A stretch of DNA of 64,000 bases from Lottia gigantea (lineage: Eukaryota > Mollusca > Gastropoda > Lottiidae): NCBI RefSeq assembly GCF_000327385.1, contig NW_008707601.1:466406-530405 (forward strand). The letters are read 5' to 3'. The notes under the pieces are model-generated. The model did no database searches and was not told the DNA's origin. It worked only from the letters and a program-made list of their open reading frames with translations. The position numbers and the translations under genes were made by a program. Shown piece after piece: positions 23,701 through 37,684 of this stretch (the stretch's first letter is position 1; each line of letters opens with the position of its first letter).

Positions 23701-26700
23701 GTTTTAAAACATAGACAACAATGAGATTGTTTATTTGGATTCATAGTTAAAATTGATTGTAAGACTTTTTTGTAATTGAGAAAAATAGTTCAGCATTCTA
23801 ATTTAAAAAAAAAGATTTCTTGACAAAGAAAGGCCCTGTCTATTAAGCAATTGTCTGTTAAGCAAATACTTCAGAGAGGAAAAATCAATGATGTACAGGA
23901 AGGTCATTAAAAAATATTGTATTATCCGTTGCCAGGTAACCCAGGTTCAGTAGGGGCAGCCCCTAGTCCCAGTAACCAACGCATCAATGATGAGCAGATT
24001 TATATGGAGAAACTACAACAATTATCAAAATATGTCGGCCCACTCAGTAAAATGGTGGATCGCTTGGAAAAAGATGAAAGTATGTAATGACATTTTGATC
24101 AAAAACTTCTTTAAATTCTCTAGAAATATTCTGATTTCTAGCCTTTTGATCCTGGATAATTCTGGACTAACCAGTTAGGGTCTAACCGTGCCGTTCTACC
24201 ATTTGAAAACACTGTCAGCCAATAAAATTTCTTCCCTCTTCAATGCTGAGATTTTGTGATTCAAACAAAAAATGTATTCAGTTGACGAACTTTTCAAATG
24301 CTTCTTGGTTTTCACCTTTTGTTTGTGTCACAAAGTCCCAGAGTTGGAGAGGGAAGAAATTTGATTGACTGGCAAAATCTAAGATTTAGAGAGGGATGGT
24401 TTTTGATTGGCTGGCAAAATCCCTGAGTTGGAGAGGGAAGATATTTGATTGACTGGCAAAATCCCAGAGCTGCAGAGGGAAGATATTTGATTTGCTGGCA
24501 GTGTCATCAAATAGATGAATGATAAAGAGCAGGGTCTTTAGACCTTAGCTGAAGTGGCTGAATAAAAAATAAAAACTATTAAAAGAATGGAATGAAATTT
24601 GGTCTAATTTTCAGACTGTCAAAAAGTATATAAAAAGTCACTGAGATATGACAAATACTTAGGGACCCCAAGACAGTGAGGGTACAGGGGGAATACTCAA
24701 TAATGACCTATGTTTATATTGTATAGGTCAGAAACTGGAACATTTAAAAATGAAAAATTTACTAGACATTTTAACTGACCCGACCAAAAGGTGAGATTAT
24801 TATACAGCTCTCGGACCACAGTGTGCTCAGAATTTAATTTTATCTCATCATTTCACAAATATTGCATGTCATTTGTTTAAGAATGTCTCCAGACCAGTGC
24901 CTCAGAGCATTGACTTTGATCCAACCAAAGCCTTTAAGTACATAGAGTTTGGATCTGAAAAATATGATAAAATGAAGAGATCTTGATCTACCTCAATGAT
25001 ATTTTCATTCTTTGTTTATTTTAGGGTGACGTATGCTACACTAGAAAAATGTGAAATTGTTTTAGAAAAAATGGGAAAACATGTAAGTAATTATAGATGA
25101 TCCTAATAGATTTACCTGTGACTAAGCTAGGAAGGTGAACCTGTCTCTGATAGATCTTTTTGAGACTTGGTAATCTTGACTTGAAAAGAACGTTTTCATG
25201 ATGCTGGTTGCAATAAAAAGTTGGAATGTTCTTATCAAAGTGATCTGTCGGAAGCTGTCAGAGGATTAAAGACACCAGTTTTGTGGCTCTTTCTATATTG
25301 TGCTCACATCAAATAATTACTGTTTGAAAATATATAGTCTCTTATATCCAGTGTTTTAATTCAGGTGACCCAATCTCAACCGCAAACATCTTCCAGTGTA
25401 TTTGAATCATTGTACGAGTCTATAGCCTCTAATATCCAGTCACCTAGTATTAATCATAGTCTACAGAGAACATTTGGTCCAGCAATTTCAGCCTTTTTTG
25501 GACCTGCTATAAAGTAAGTTTGCATCTTTACTCTAAACGCTTAATTGTAGAGAAATATGTCTCCTATATATTCTAAAGGATTTAACTAGTAATAATAAAT
25601 CTATATGAGGTCTAACATTGAAACTAGGTCAAACTGCTTCACACTTTATACTATCTGTTTTTAATGAACCCATTTTAAAACAAATTCAGTCTGATTAAGA
25701 AGATACATAGATATAAATAGCATTTTTTTAAATACTATTTTTCTGTATGATTCGCAACGCTTTTGATAATAAAAATTTTGCAGAATGTCCCTTTAACCAT
25801 AATACAAAGAAACTCTGGTAAAATATCATGATTCGATTTTTATTTCTTACTTCTTTGTATATTGGAAACATTTATAGTTTCTATTCACACCATTCTGATA
25901 TGGTTCATGAAAAGTTATTAAAATCTTTGATTTCAGAGCTCCAGTAGAACCTTGTAAAAAACGTAGAAAATTAGAAGAAGATAAAAAAGAAGGATTATCT
26001 AACGTTTTACAGGGTGAAATAGCTCGTCTACACTCTAGATTTCATATCAGTGTGGACAGTCTACAACATTCTAGTAACACTTCTGTTCATTTGATTTGTA
26101 AATTAGGTAAGTTATTCTCATCCTAAATTCCTGTCTTCAATAGCCCACAAGGTGCAGAAAAGTAGGGTGTAAAACTCCTGACAGTCAAATAGCTCAGTCT
26201 GTAGTGAGTTTGATTGTTGTTTGTTAGGTGATTAGGTGTTTTAGGCTTACATGTAATCTACCAATGTTGTCAGGTTTCTACTGCTTTTGATTATTCTGCT
26301 TAATTAATTGCTTAATTAGTTAAAGCCAAAAGCAAGTAAATGAGACAAGAAATCTTTTTGTTATGATGTTGTTTTTTTTTTCAGATGATAAAAATCTCCC
26401 TAGTGTTCCTCCATTAATAGTAAAAATTCCCAAAACTTACCCCCAGGGTACCCCAGAATGTGACACAGAATCTGAAGGATACAGTAAGATTTTTTATATT
26501 TTTTTCTGAAGAAAGTGTTTGCCTTTTGTTCATGATGGTCATTGGTCTATCTAAAGTAATATCAATATAGATAATTGGATGTTGCCAAAACAGACTGATT
26601 TCAGCCTCTTCACTTTACTATATAACCTTCTCAATACTTGAATAAAGTGCCAATCATGTTTTCTATCATTTTGAACAGTGTTCCCTGTACTTGAGTGTCA

Positions 26701-27316
26701 TTTCCCTCCTCTCCCCTCCTCTCCCCCCCTTTCCTCATTGGATATTATCATAGTAATTTTTTTAATTTATTTTTCAGATTCAACGCCATTTTTCCAGAAT
26801 ATTCAGAAACATTTGGAGCAGTCTCTGTTAAACATGTCTAATAAATATTCTTTATCATCATTATTATATTCCTGGGTAGGATAGGTTACACTTTCATTTT
26901 CTCTTATAGCTTTATCTTCAAAATAACCAACCCCAGTGTGCTACAGACTGTGCACATTCATGATCCCTCCACAGTTGTAAATCGAAAAAGAGCAGACAAA
27001 TGCCGCTGTTCTGGCAAAAATTTCCCTCATTGCACCCTGCAAGGCGTTGCCTGTCTTCATTAGCCCACATGGTGCAGAAAAGTAAAACTCCATTCATTTC
27101 ATATCATTTCAAAATAACCAAAACATAATCACATGGAGATTTATGTTGTAATTAGAGCCAACGAATGGGTTAAAAAAAAAAGACTCTTTACTCATTTTTT
27201 ATGACAAAAAACTTGGTCTTGTCAAAATTTCAGTGATTATGTTTTTCAGGTCTATCTAGTAAATATATTTTTTGTATTTTCAGGAAATGAGTGTGAGAAG
27301 ATCTTGTGAAGATTGA
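17748..27316 (+). CDS. MED15: Mediator complex subunit 15
   Basis: Tail-module subunit of Mediator that links activators to RNA polymerase II in the nucleus. The sixteen exons, all in phase, are 17748-17806, 18332-18419, 18956-19007, 21480-21641, 22110-22207, 22656-22733, 23173-23264, 23525-23634, 23936-24079, 24727-24790, 25025-25082, 25365-25513, 25937-26106, 26385-26483, 26778-26875 and 27284-27316. They give 517 residues, shorter than human MED15 (about 790) because the Gln-rich middle is short. Exons 1-3 encode the KIX domain (starts DWRSQSFRNQLVAQ, residues 5-65). Exons 4-8 are Q/M/P-rich. Exons 9-16 match the conserved C-terminal half (KLQQLSKY, LLDILTDPTKR, EKCEI-like, SLQRTF, VLQGEIARL, HLICKLDD) and end LLYSWEMSVRRSCED. 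The third intron is mostly minisatellite and contains an N gap. Confidence 0.95.
19140..21113 (+). repeat. 51-bp minisatellite in MED15 intron 3
   Basis: About 38 units' worth of length, including the gap, with the core 'ctctacaattgatgtattga' and 'ctattttaacagtggtattt'. Variation is concentrated at a few sites (tatatagctc/tatatcgctc, gagcac/gagtac). Since 51 is a multiple of three and no unit has stops in one frame of either strand, long open frames exist on both strands; these are repeat artefacts. Confidence 0.97.
19966..20494. other. Assembly gap (529 N) inside the minisatellite
   Basis: Both edges are in the 51-bp repeat, so the gap reflects collapse or non-assembly of the array; copy number is unknown. 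Confidence 1.
21157..21176. repeat. (TA)n microsatellite
   Basis: About ten TA dinucleotides just after the minisatellite, inside MED15 intron 3. Confidence 0.9.
22245..22640. repeat. Three diverged tandem copies in MED15 intron 5
   Basis: The blocks 'tgtacactaca', 'ggcattgcc' and 'ctggtcaagatgttttcaag' recur at about 22260-22340, 22430-22500 and 22570-22630. The motif resembles the SINE body (ccctcattgcaccctacatgg), so a decayed SINE may have seeded it. Confidence 0.5.
23238..23312 (+). repeat. 43-bp duplication over the MED15 exon 7 donor
   Basis: The end of exon 7 plus the first intron bases (23238-23280) are repeated from 23281. The true donor is gtaagt at 23265; in the copy the matching place reads ggaagt, so the second site is dead. 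Confidence 0.9.
24165..24610. mobile_element. MITE family B relative with an internal 42-bp repeat
   Basis: The outer parts ('cagttagggtctaac' at 24173 and 'agaccttagctgaagtggct' near 24540, then 'gaatggaatgaaatttgg') match arms of the family B element at 1108-1335. The centre (24330-24500) holds about four units of 'gagttggagagggaaga' with 'gattgactggcaaaatc'. It lies in MED15 intron 9. Confidence 0.6.
26131..26180 (+). repeat. SINE tail fragment
   Basis: 'gtcttcaatagcccacaagg' followed by 'tgcagaaaagtagg' matches the 3' part of the SINE at 61616-61988. It lies in MED15 intron 13. Confidence 0.7.
26930..27115 (+). repeat. 5'-truncated SINE copy
   Basis: It matches the SINE body from the 'gctacagactgtgcac' block to the tail 'actccattcatttcat'. 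It lies in the last MED15 intron. Confidence 0.85.
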
Positions 27317-28528
27317 AAATATCACAAAAACTGTCTTATCTCTATAGAAATGCTACCATATAGCATTTTGAAAGTCTTTGGAGTGCTAAAATCTCTTTTC
27401 AGACACAGACTAAGTCAATTATCTGATTTAATGTTGTATAAATCATGTATTTAGCAAATAATCAAATCACTTTTAATCGGATGTAAATCAAATAGGAGAT
27501 CACACAAATTGAGTTGAATGGTTGTTATATTGGCCTGTAAACTGTTATCATTTTAAAGTTGTCTCTAAATATGGGATTATTTGCCTATCAAATCTGATTG
27601 GAACTTGGAATTTACATGTGTATTTGTATTGGTATTACCAGACAAAGGGTGCTAATGATAAGATATACATTATGGTGCTTGAAATATTCTGCAAAACAGA
27701 CTGAATCTGGCCACTTTACTGGGCCCTCCGTATACATGAATAAGTGTAAGAAAGTGTATACAATCCCATAATTGCATCCCTTTTGTTTGACTCGTAATTC
27801 CAATTATGTAGTCACATGCTTGTTATATTAAAGAATTAAAGATGGTGAACAGAAAGTTGTGATGCATTAAATTATTTAAAAAAAGGAAAATCTGATTTTT
27901 GGTGTTTTCTCACAAGACAATTTTTTCTTCCCAAATTCTCAACATTTTACCCCAGAACAGCTTTGAAATTAACGACCAAAATATACAAACGGTCCACCAT
28001 GAAAGTTAAAAAAATGACATGGAAAAATTCATTAAATGCCATTGACCTTTCACAGTCCAGAGGGGGAGGGGGCATGGCCCAGTGGACCACCCCTAAGAAC
28101 GGCACTGTCTATGACCTATGTGCACATCCGGGTCTAATTGAGAACAAAGCAATCAGCAATGGCTGAATCAATATCTTTCATTTTATACTTGATTCAAATC
28201 TATAATATAAGTTTTTACATTAATACACGGTCCCTAATCAAAATTCAATCATTCATTTCCATAGTCCTCGTTCAATCCGTAATATTATCATTTACTGTGT
28301 CATGTTATTTCTCGCGAGAATTTACGTGAATTTGATTTGTTTATAAACTTTGCAAGTTACATTTTACTGCGATGTCTGTTAGCTAAAAGCGAACGTTATC
28401 CACTAACTACCAGCATTTTTGCAGACAGAGCCCAGCACTGTAACCTCTTACATACTGCTAACCTAATGAAGTCATGCATTCAAAGATAAGTCATTGAGGC
28501 TTCAATCCAGGTCAGGCTGCAGTTGAAG
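27317..28528. other. MED15 3' UTR and intergenic region before COP1
   Basis: The MED15 3' UTR begins here; an ATTAAA at about 27827 is a possible poly(A) signal. A GC-richer patch at 28050-28140 has no supported frame. A pyrimidine-poor 'ctgcag' at 28517-28522 could be the acceptor of a 5' UTR intron of COP1. Confidence 0.45.
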
Positions 28529-30424
28529 ATGGCAGGTCGTGGGCGTTTGCCACAGACATCAAGACGTAAAAGACCCCATCCACCAGTATTCGGTGGTACA
28601 AGTAGTAGCTTCAAAGATAAAGACAATGACTATGCATGCCCTATATGTTTTGAGATCATAGATGAAGCACATATGACGAAATGTGGCCATTCCTTTTGTT
28701 TTCGATGCATAAAACAGAGTTTGGAGAGAAGTAATAGATGTCCAAAATGTTATCGTTCAATAGAAAATCCTGCTCAAATATTCCCAAATTTCACATTAAA
28801 TGATATGATACTGAAGTATAAAGAAGACAAGTCTGCTGGTAAAAGAAATAAGTGTGAACAGTCCACATCCAAAGCGCAAGAAGTAGGCAGCGACTCATCA
28901 ACTTACAATAACTTGCGAGAATTGATTAATGAAAAGGAAGTGGGTATTGGAGATGTGAATAACCTCTTGGATCTTCTAGTACAGAAAAAACACAAGTTGG
29001 AAGCGGATGGCAAAGTGGTAGAGACTTTTATTTTGAAAGAATTTCTGCAACAAATTAAAGAACGAAAGGAAATGAAGTTAAAGCAGATAAAAAGTGAAAT
29101 AGAAGTTTTAGAAAGTGACATTACCAAGGTGGATGATGATATAAGTGAATATAACCAGAAATACTGCCCTGATCATCTAGTACCAAGTGGTTTTGATGTT
29201 GGCCGAGTTTTTGCAGAAGCATCAGACTCCACAGAAACAAATCAAGATGGCTTCAATGGAAGTAAAAATGTAGATAAAGTCTTGCTTCAACCATCGCTAG
29301 CCTCCCGAAGAAAGAAATTAAGTGATCATTTTAATGATTTAGAACAATGTTACTTCTCTGTTCGTGTAAAGGAGGTGACTGGAGTTGATAACGGGAGTAA
29401 CGCAGGGCTAGAAGAATTTACAGAGAGTTTATCAAAGTTTTTCAGATTCTCTTCGTGCAGACCCTTAGCCACTTTAAATTACTCTGTAGATTTATACGGT
29501 GCTTCTTGTATTGTATCCAGTATAGAGTTCGATCGAGACTGTGACTATTTTGCTATCGCTGGAGTTACAAAAAAAATTAAGATCTACGAATATGGTGTTG
29601 TCATTAAGGATGCTGTGGACATTCATTATCCTATGTTAGAAATGATGTGCAACTCCAAAATCAGCTGTGTAACATGGAGCACCTATTATAAGAATGTATT
29701 GGCCAGTTCAGACTATGAAGGCACAGTTACTTTATGGGATGTCAATACAAACAAAAAAACTAAAAAATTTCAGGAACACGAGAAAAGATGTTGGAGCGTC
29801 GATTTTAATGGAATGGATCCTAAATTAATAGCTTCTGCTTCAGATGATGCTAAAGTGAAACTATGGTCAACGAATAACGAACATTCCATCGCTAATATAG
29901 AAGCTAATGCTAATGTTTGTTGTGTTAAGTTTAACCCACAAAGCAGATACCATCTAGCCTTTGGTTCAGCAGATCACAATGTTCATTATTATGATTTACG
30001 AAATACTAAACAGGCACTAGCAGTATTTAGTGAACATAAAAAAGCTGTTTCTTATGTTAAATTTCTGAACAGTACAGAAATAGTTTCTGCTTCAACAGAC
30101 AGCCAGTTAAAATTATGGGATATATCTCATTCCTTTTCTAAAAGGACATTTGAAGGGCATACGAATGAGAAGAATTTTGTTGGATTGGCTACAGATGGGG
30201 ACTATATAACTTGTGGTAGTGAAAACCATGCGCTATATTTCTATTACAAGGGTTTAGCTAAAGAATTAATGACATTTAAATTTGATTCCAATTTACTAGA
30301 AAAAGATAGCAGAAAACCAGAAGATCACAAAGAGTTTGTTAGTGCTGTAACATGGAAACCAAACTCTAATGTGGTAGTAGCTGCTAATAGCCAGGGCACT
30401 GTAAAGGTGATTGAATTGGTTTAA
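28529..30424 (+). CDS. COP1: E3 ubiquitin ligase COP1 (RFWD2), intronless
   Basis: RING/WD40 ubiquitin ligase that, with DET1-DDB1-CUL4, targets transcription factors such as JUN and ETV family members; it shuttles between nucleus and cytoplasm. Translation from the ATG at 28529 gives 631 residues in one unbroken exon; the frame is open upstream only to a TTG. Domains: a basic patch RRKRPHPP near residue 13 (possible NLS); C3HC4 RING at residues 37-74 (CPICFEII ... CGHSFC ... CPKC); coiled coil about 131-209; WD40 propeller from about 320 to the end (repeats closing in VTLWDV, VKLWST, LKLWDI, VKVIELV). Human COP1 has 731 residues, mainly from a longer N terminus, and about 20 exons. No poly(A) tract or flanking repeat is visible. 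An intact retrogene or ancient intron loss are both possible. Confidence 0.97.
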   Translation: MAGRGRLPQTSRRKRPHPPVFGGTSSSFKDKDNDYACPICFEIIDEAHMTKCGHSFCFRCIKQSLERSNRCPKCYRSIENPAQIFPNFTLNDMILKYKEDKSAGKRNKCEQSTSKAQEVGSDSSTYNNLRELINEKEVGIGDVNNLLDLLVQKKHKLEADGKVVETFILKEFLQQIKERKEMKLKQIKSEIEVLESDITKVDDDISEYNQKYCPDHLVPSGFDVGRVFAEASDSTETNQDGFNGSKNVDKVLLQPSLASRRKKLSDHFNDLEQCYFSVRVKEVTGVDNGSNAGLEEFTESLSKFFRFSSCRPLATLNYSVDLYGASCIVSSIEFDRDCDYFAIAGVTKKIKIYEYGVVIKDAVDIHYPMLEMMCNSKISCVTWSTYYKNVLASSDYEGTVTLWDVNTNKKTKKFQEHEKRCWSVDFNGMDPKLIASASDDAKVKLWSTNNEHSIANIEANANVCCVKFNPQSRYHLAFGSADHNVHYYDLRNTKQALAVFSEHKKAVSYVKFLNSTEIVSASTDSQLKLWDISHSFSKRTFEGHTNEKNFVGLATDGDYITCGSENHALYFYYKGLAKELMTFKFDSNLLEKDSRKPEDHKEFVSAVTWKPNSNVVVAANSQGTVKVIELV

Positions 30425-31492
30425 AAATAGAAACAATCAATCAACAATCAAAGTCTTTCACTTATATTGATTACTTGCCCAACAAGTCCTCCTTCACAAT
30501 GTCAAATTATTACTAACTTTGTCTTATATCTTGCCTGCAATAGACATCTTGGCTTTCTTGCATCACAGAATGCAGCGATTTGATTTCGATTGTACGCTAG
30601 CCAATAAGCCAATCAAAACCCCCAATTGCATCCCACAAAGAAATTGTTAATAATGATTTATTATCCATTATAATCCAATCAATTCAAATATTTATACAAA
30701 CTTCTATGATACAAAAGAAATGTTTATTGCAGCATGTATTAGACACAGTTCTTAATAGCTTGACATTGTGAACCAGTTTGAAGACATGAAACAGATGTTT
30801 ATATATCACATCTAAGGAACTGAGTAGAGAAGCTTCCCATCAAGAAATCAACTATCAGTTTTAAATCTAGAGTGCCTTGATATTGAAATGGGGATGAAAA
30901 ATTTTGTTCAAAAATTAAATTTGTTTATTCCACAAATTTGAATAGACATACTAACAGTGGGTTTCCTTGACAGCGAGAACTTGCAAAATCTTTGGGGTTG
31001 AAAAGCAAAACCTCATCCCCAGAAAAAAAAATCTGTCTCATCTCACAATCTTATCGAACTACCCCCTACATTCAGAATGCAGCACACCGCCCCTCACAGA
31101 TTTGTAGGCCTTTGATGAGATATCGATACAATTACATTGCGAAATTTATCATTATTTATTCCATGCTATTCACTGATCTATAATAAAAGACATTAGTGAT
31201 GCTATCTGTCATGGCTCTGTTTTGACTTGAAGATTAAGTCTATAATAGTGTAGAAATATTATCCAGGGATAATTGAATAACCACAGGGACCGGTAGAGAT
31301 AAAAATGTTCTGGGTTCAGATTGATGACTTTTGATAATTGGAAGAATTCCAAACGAATTTTTTGTCCCTCCTTATGAATGCGATGATGCATGTGCACATT
31401 TTAATCTAAATGCTGTCATTATGCGATGAAACTGAAATTCGGACAAGATGAAGATTTTTTCTCGAATCCCTATGACTAAAACGTAAACAAAC
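30425..31492. other. COP1 3' UTR and intergenic region
   Basis: It holds a split copy of MITE family C: left arm at about 30490-30625 (cttcacaatgtcaaatta, gcagcgatttgattt) and right end at about 30745-30775 (aatagcttgacattgtgaa). From 30800 to 31492 I see AT-rich sequence and then the short RNF215 upstream region. Confidence 0.5.
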
Positions 31493-35107
<3,615 letters not shown>

Positions 35108-36526
35108 TTATTACATGTTATACCTCATCCCACTGTGTGACTGGGCTGGTCAACTTCAGATACTTGTTATTATTGTTTAATTGATGTTTTGTTTTGTTTT
35201 GCCCACTGGACGTCCCATGCAGTAAGTTAGGCCTTTATCTTGATCAAAACATTTGCCTCTCTTCCAGCCTTCGATTGCTATATTGACTGACTGGTAACTG
35301 TCAGAGTAGCTGTCAGAGGCCGGAATAGAGACAGATGTTTCAGTCCAGGCCTATATCCAGTAATGTTATTTTAGTCAACAAAGTAATACTTTTGTCAAGT
35401 AGCATGTCTTTTAGAGAGTCCAAGTAGCTATATTGTTATGTATTCAGAGTGTCAACTCAACCCATTTCATAGACAGTATTTGGATATTATTGGTGTTTAA
35501 CTTGTAAACGGTGGATGGTTACAGTTTATCATTTGGACAATCAATGTGGTTGTATTTGCAACTGTCAAGATTGCTTAGCTCAGTAAAAACATTCAGGTTG
35601 TATTTGCAGCAAGATTGCTCAGATCAGGGTTCACTTTAAGTGGTATTGAATCACAGTTTGCAATTCAAAATGGCCCCTTTTGCGAGCCAACATTTCCATT
35701 GATTAGCCAATATTAAAATCAGTAACAACGATCTGTGAATCAAATTAAATTGTATTTTTGAAGGTATTCTACTTGAGTATATTAAATTGCTAACAGATCT
35801 TTAAGAAACGCAGTTCAAAATTTAATCTACAATTTGATTTTTCAATCTAAATTTAACCCTAGCTCAGATCAGAATGAAGTGTTCAGGTAGCATACCATAA
35901 AATTGTGTTGTTATTTAATGTGATCTCAACCCCTAAATGTCACTTGATAAATTATTTAAATACAGTGTCTTAGTACCAGAATTCCTTTATGTCATGCTTT
36001 TTTTTCTTAAATGGTCTTGAGAGTGTGTAACAGAGCACATTCTGTTACCGGTACCCTCTCACCCTAGGGATTACTAGTTGTGAATAATGAGAGTGGTCAT
36101 GAGTATGGAATGCAACTCACTACTCAATTCATCAAACTTATAACTGCTATTCTTATTTGCATCCATATGCAACAATATGGTGTGAGGATATCTTCAGATT
36201 TTCTACAAGAGGGTGATGGGGCATCCATTTGTTTTTTTCTATGACTCAGTATTCATTTGAAAAGTTTTACTAATAAAAATGACTAACAATAAAAACAAAG
36301 CTGTCTACATATTTTGTAGCACTAATTATAACATAGCAAGGGCAATAACTCTAAAATTTAAAACTGAAACTTAATAAAACAAAAGAAAGATAAAATTATG
36401 TCTCAACCATCTTGAATATTATGTCTTTTTGAACCAATAAATATGCTGATGTAATCCAAATTCTACATATTTTTCAACTCAGGATGGTTTCCATCTTTCA
36501 CAAGAGCAAAATATTGGATGGGATCA

Positions 36527-36822
36527 TCTTCACAATGGCAATTTATTACAAATTGTATCTTATACCTTGATTGTAATAGCCACCTTTTCTGTATCACTGA
36601 TTGCAGCGGTTTGATTGGTATGCCAGCAAATGCAATCAATCATAGCCCTCAAAAGATAGACTATATTAACTTATTGTTAACAGACTTTCTGTCAAGGGCT
36701 CTGGCTGTTTTCGTTAACATACAATCCATGCATTTAGAATAATTTCCGTAATTCAAGAAAGGTGGCTATTGCAGTCAAAGTATAAGACAAAGTTTGTAAT
36801 AGCTTGACATTGTGAAGATGGG
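36527..36822. mobile_element. Palindromic MITE, family C
   Basis: It begins 'tcttcacaatggcaatttat' and ends 'aatagcttgacattgtgaag'. Inner blocks 'tataccttgattgtaatagc' and 'gctattgcagtcaaagtata' are inverted copies. Arms are over 100 bp. Confidence 0.8.
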
Positions 36823-37469
36823 ATGGTATCAATTTGTCTGTAAAGCACCACAATTGCCATATTCTTTTCAAAAGAGTATTCAAGTCATTCAATATTATCA
36901 AAAGTGTAATTTCTAGTCCTTTTACTCCTTTAAAATGTTAAAGAGCAAATCTTATTCTTAAACCTTAAAACAAAGCAAAGATTGTTTGCTTTAAAACTGT
37001 TACAATTAACACACAAAACAACAAAAAAAGGAAATAAAAATTAAAAGAAAAACTAGCTTTTTACAATTGAAAGACATTTTGATACAATTAAAATAAGTTC
37101 AAGAAATAATATAAAAGTGAGTCTATATTTTTTACCTCTGAACATGATAACAATACATAGCTACATCACATTATCATTCCTCAAGTCTTAGCAGTTTCAG
37201 TATAGCTGAATATTTCAGTACACTTGTGGAACTCTCAGAGTAGACCACTTGACAACAGTTCATGATGTCAGTTGGATATACCTACATCACATAACATTTT
37301 ATGACATTAATTTGAAATGGCTGCATCCAATAATGATATGGGACGTAAGTTAGTAAATTACCTATTCAGATGGCTATATAATATAGCTGAAATTGAGCTC
37401 TATCAACTGGTAAAGTAAATATAAATATGAGCTTTTTCAGCTGATAAAAGTAATATACTCATAAAATTA

Positions 37470-37625
37470 AATAATGGAACACAATTTTATGATATACTAC
37501 TCCCAAATTGTATTGTACACAATGTTTCATCAATTTACATTTTTATCATCAAACATGATTGTTGAAACGTAGTGTGTAATAAAACTTAAGGAGTAGTAAA
37601 CCATAAAATTGTGTTCCATTATGTA
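37470..37625. mobile_element. MITE family D with about 30-bp terminal inverted repeats
   Basis: The left end 'atggaacacaattttatgat' near 37473 and the right end 'cataaaattgtgttccatta' near 37602 are inverted copies, extended inward by 'actactcc' and 'ggagtagt'. Single ends of the family occur at 35885, 49690 (reversed layout) and 59332. Confidence 0.75.
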
Positions 37626-37684
37626 ATGTGATCTGTATCCCTATATGTTGCTAAAAGAAATAGAAATATATGGTGATATTTATA

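Larger units (their letters stand above)
35108..37684. other. Region between convergent RNF215 and PRR11
   Basis: It contains the RNF215 3' UTR, MITE family C at 36527-36822, MITE family D at 37470-37625, a family D end at 35885-35950, and a stretch at 35215-35345 related to 39055-39135 ('agctgtcagaggccggaatagag' type). AATAAA-type signals occur near 36372 and 36436. No further gene is visible. Confidence 0.5.

Noticed and set aside
28523-28528. Start of COP1 six bases earlier at a TTG
   Set aside because: A TTG start is unlikely in an animal; the ATG at 28529 lies in a good context (gaagatgg).
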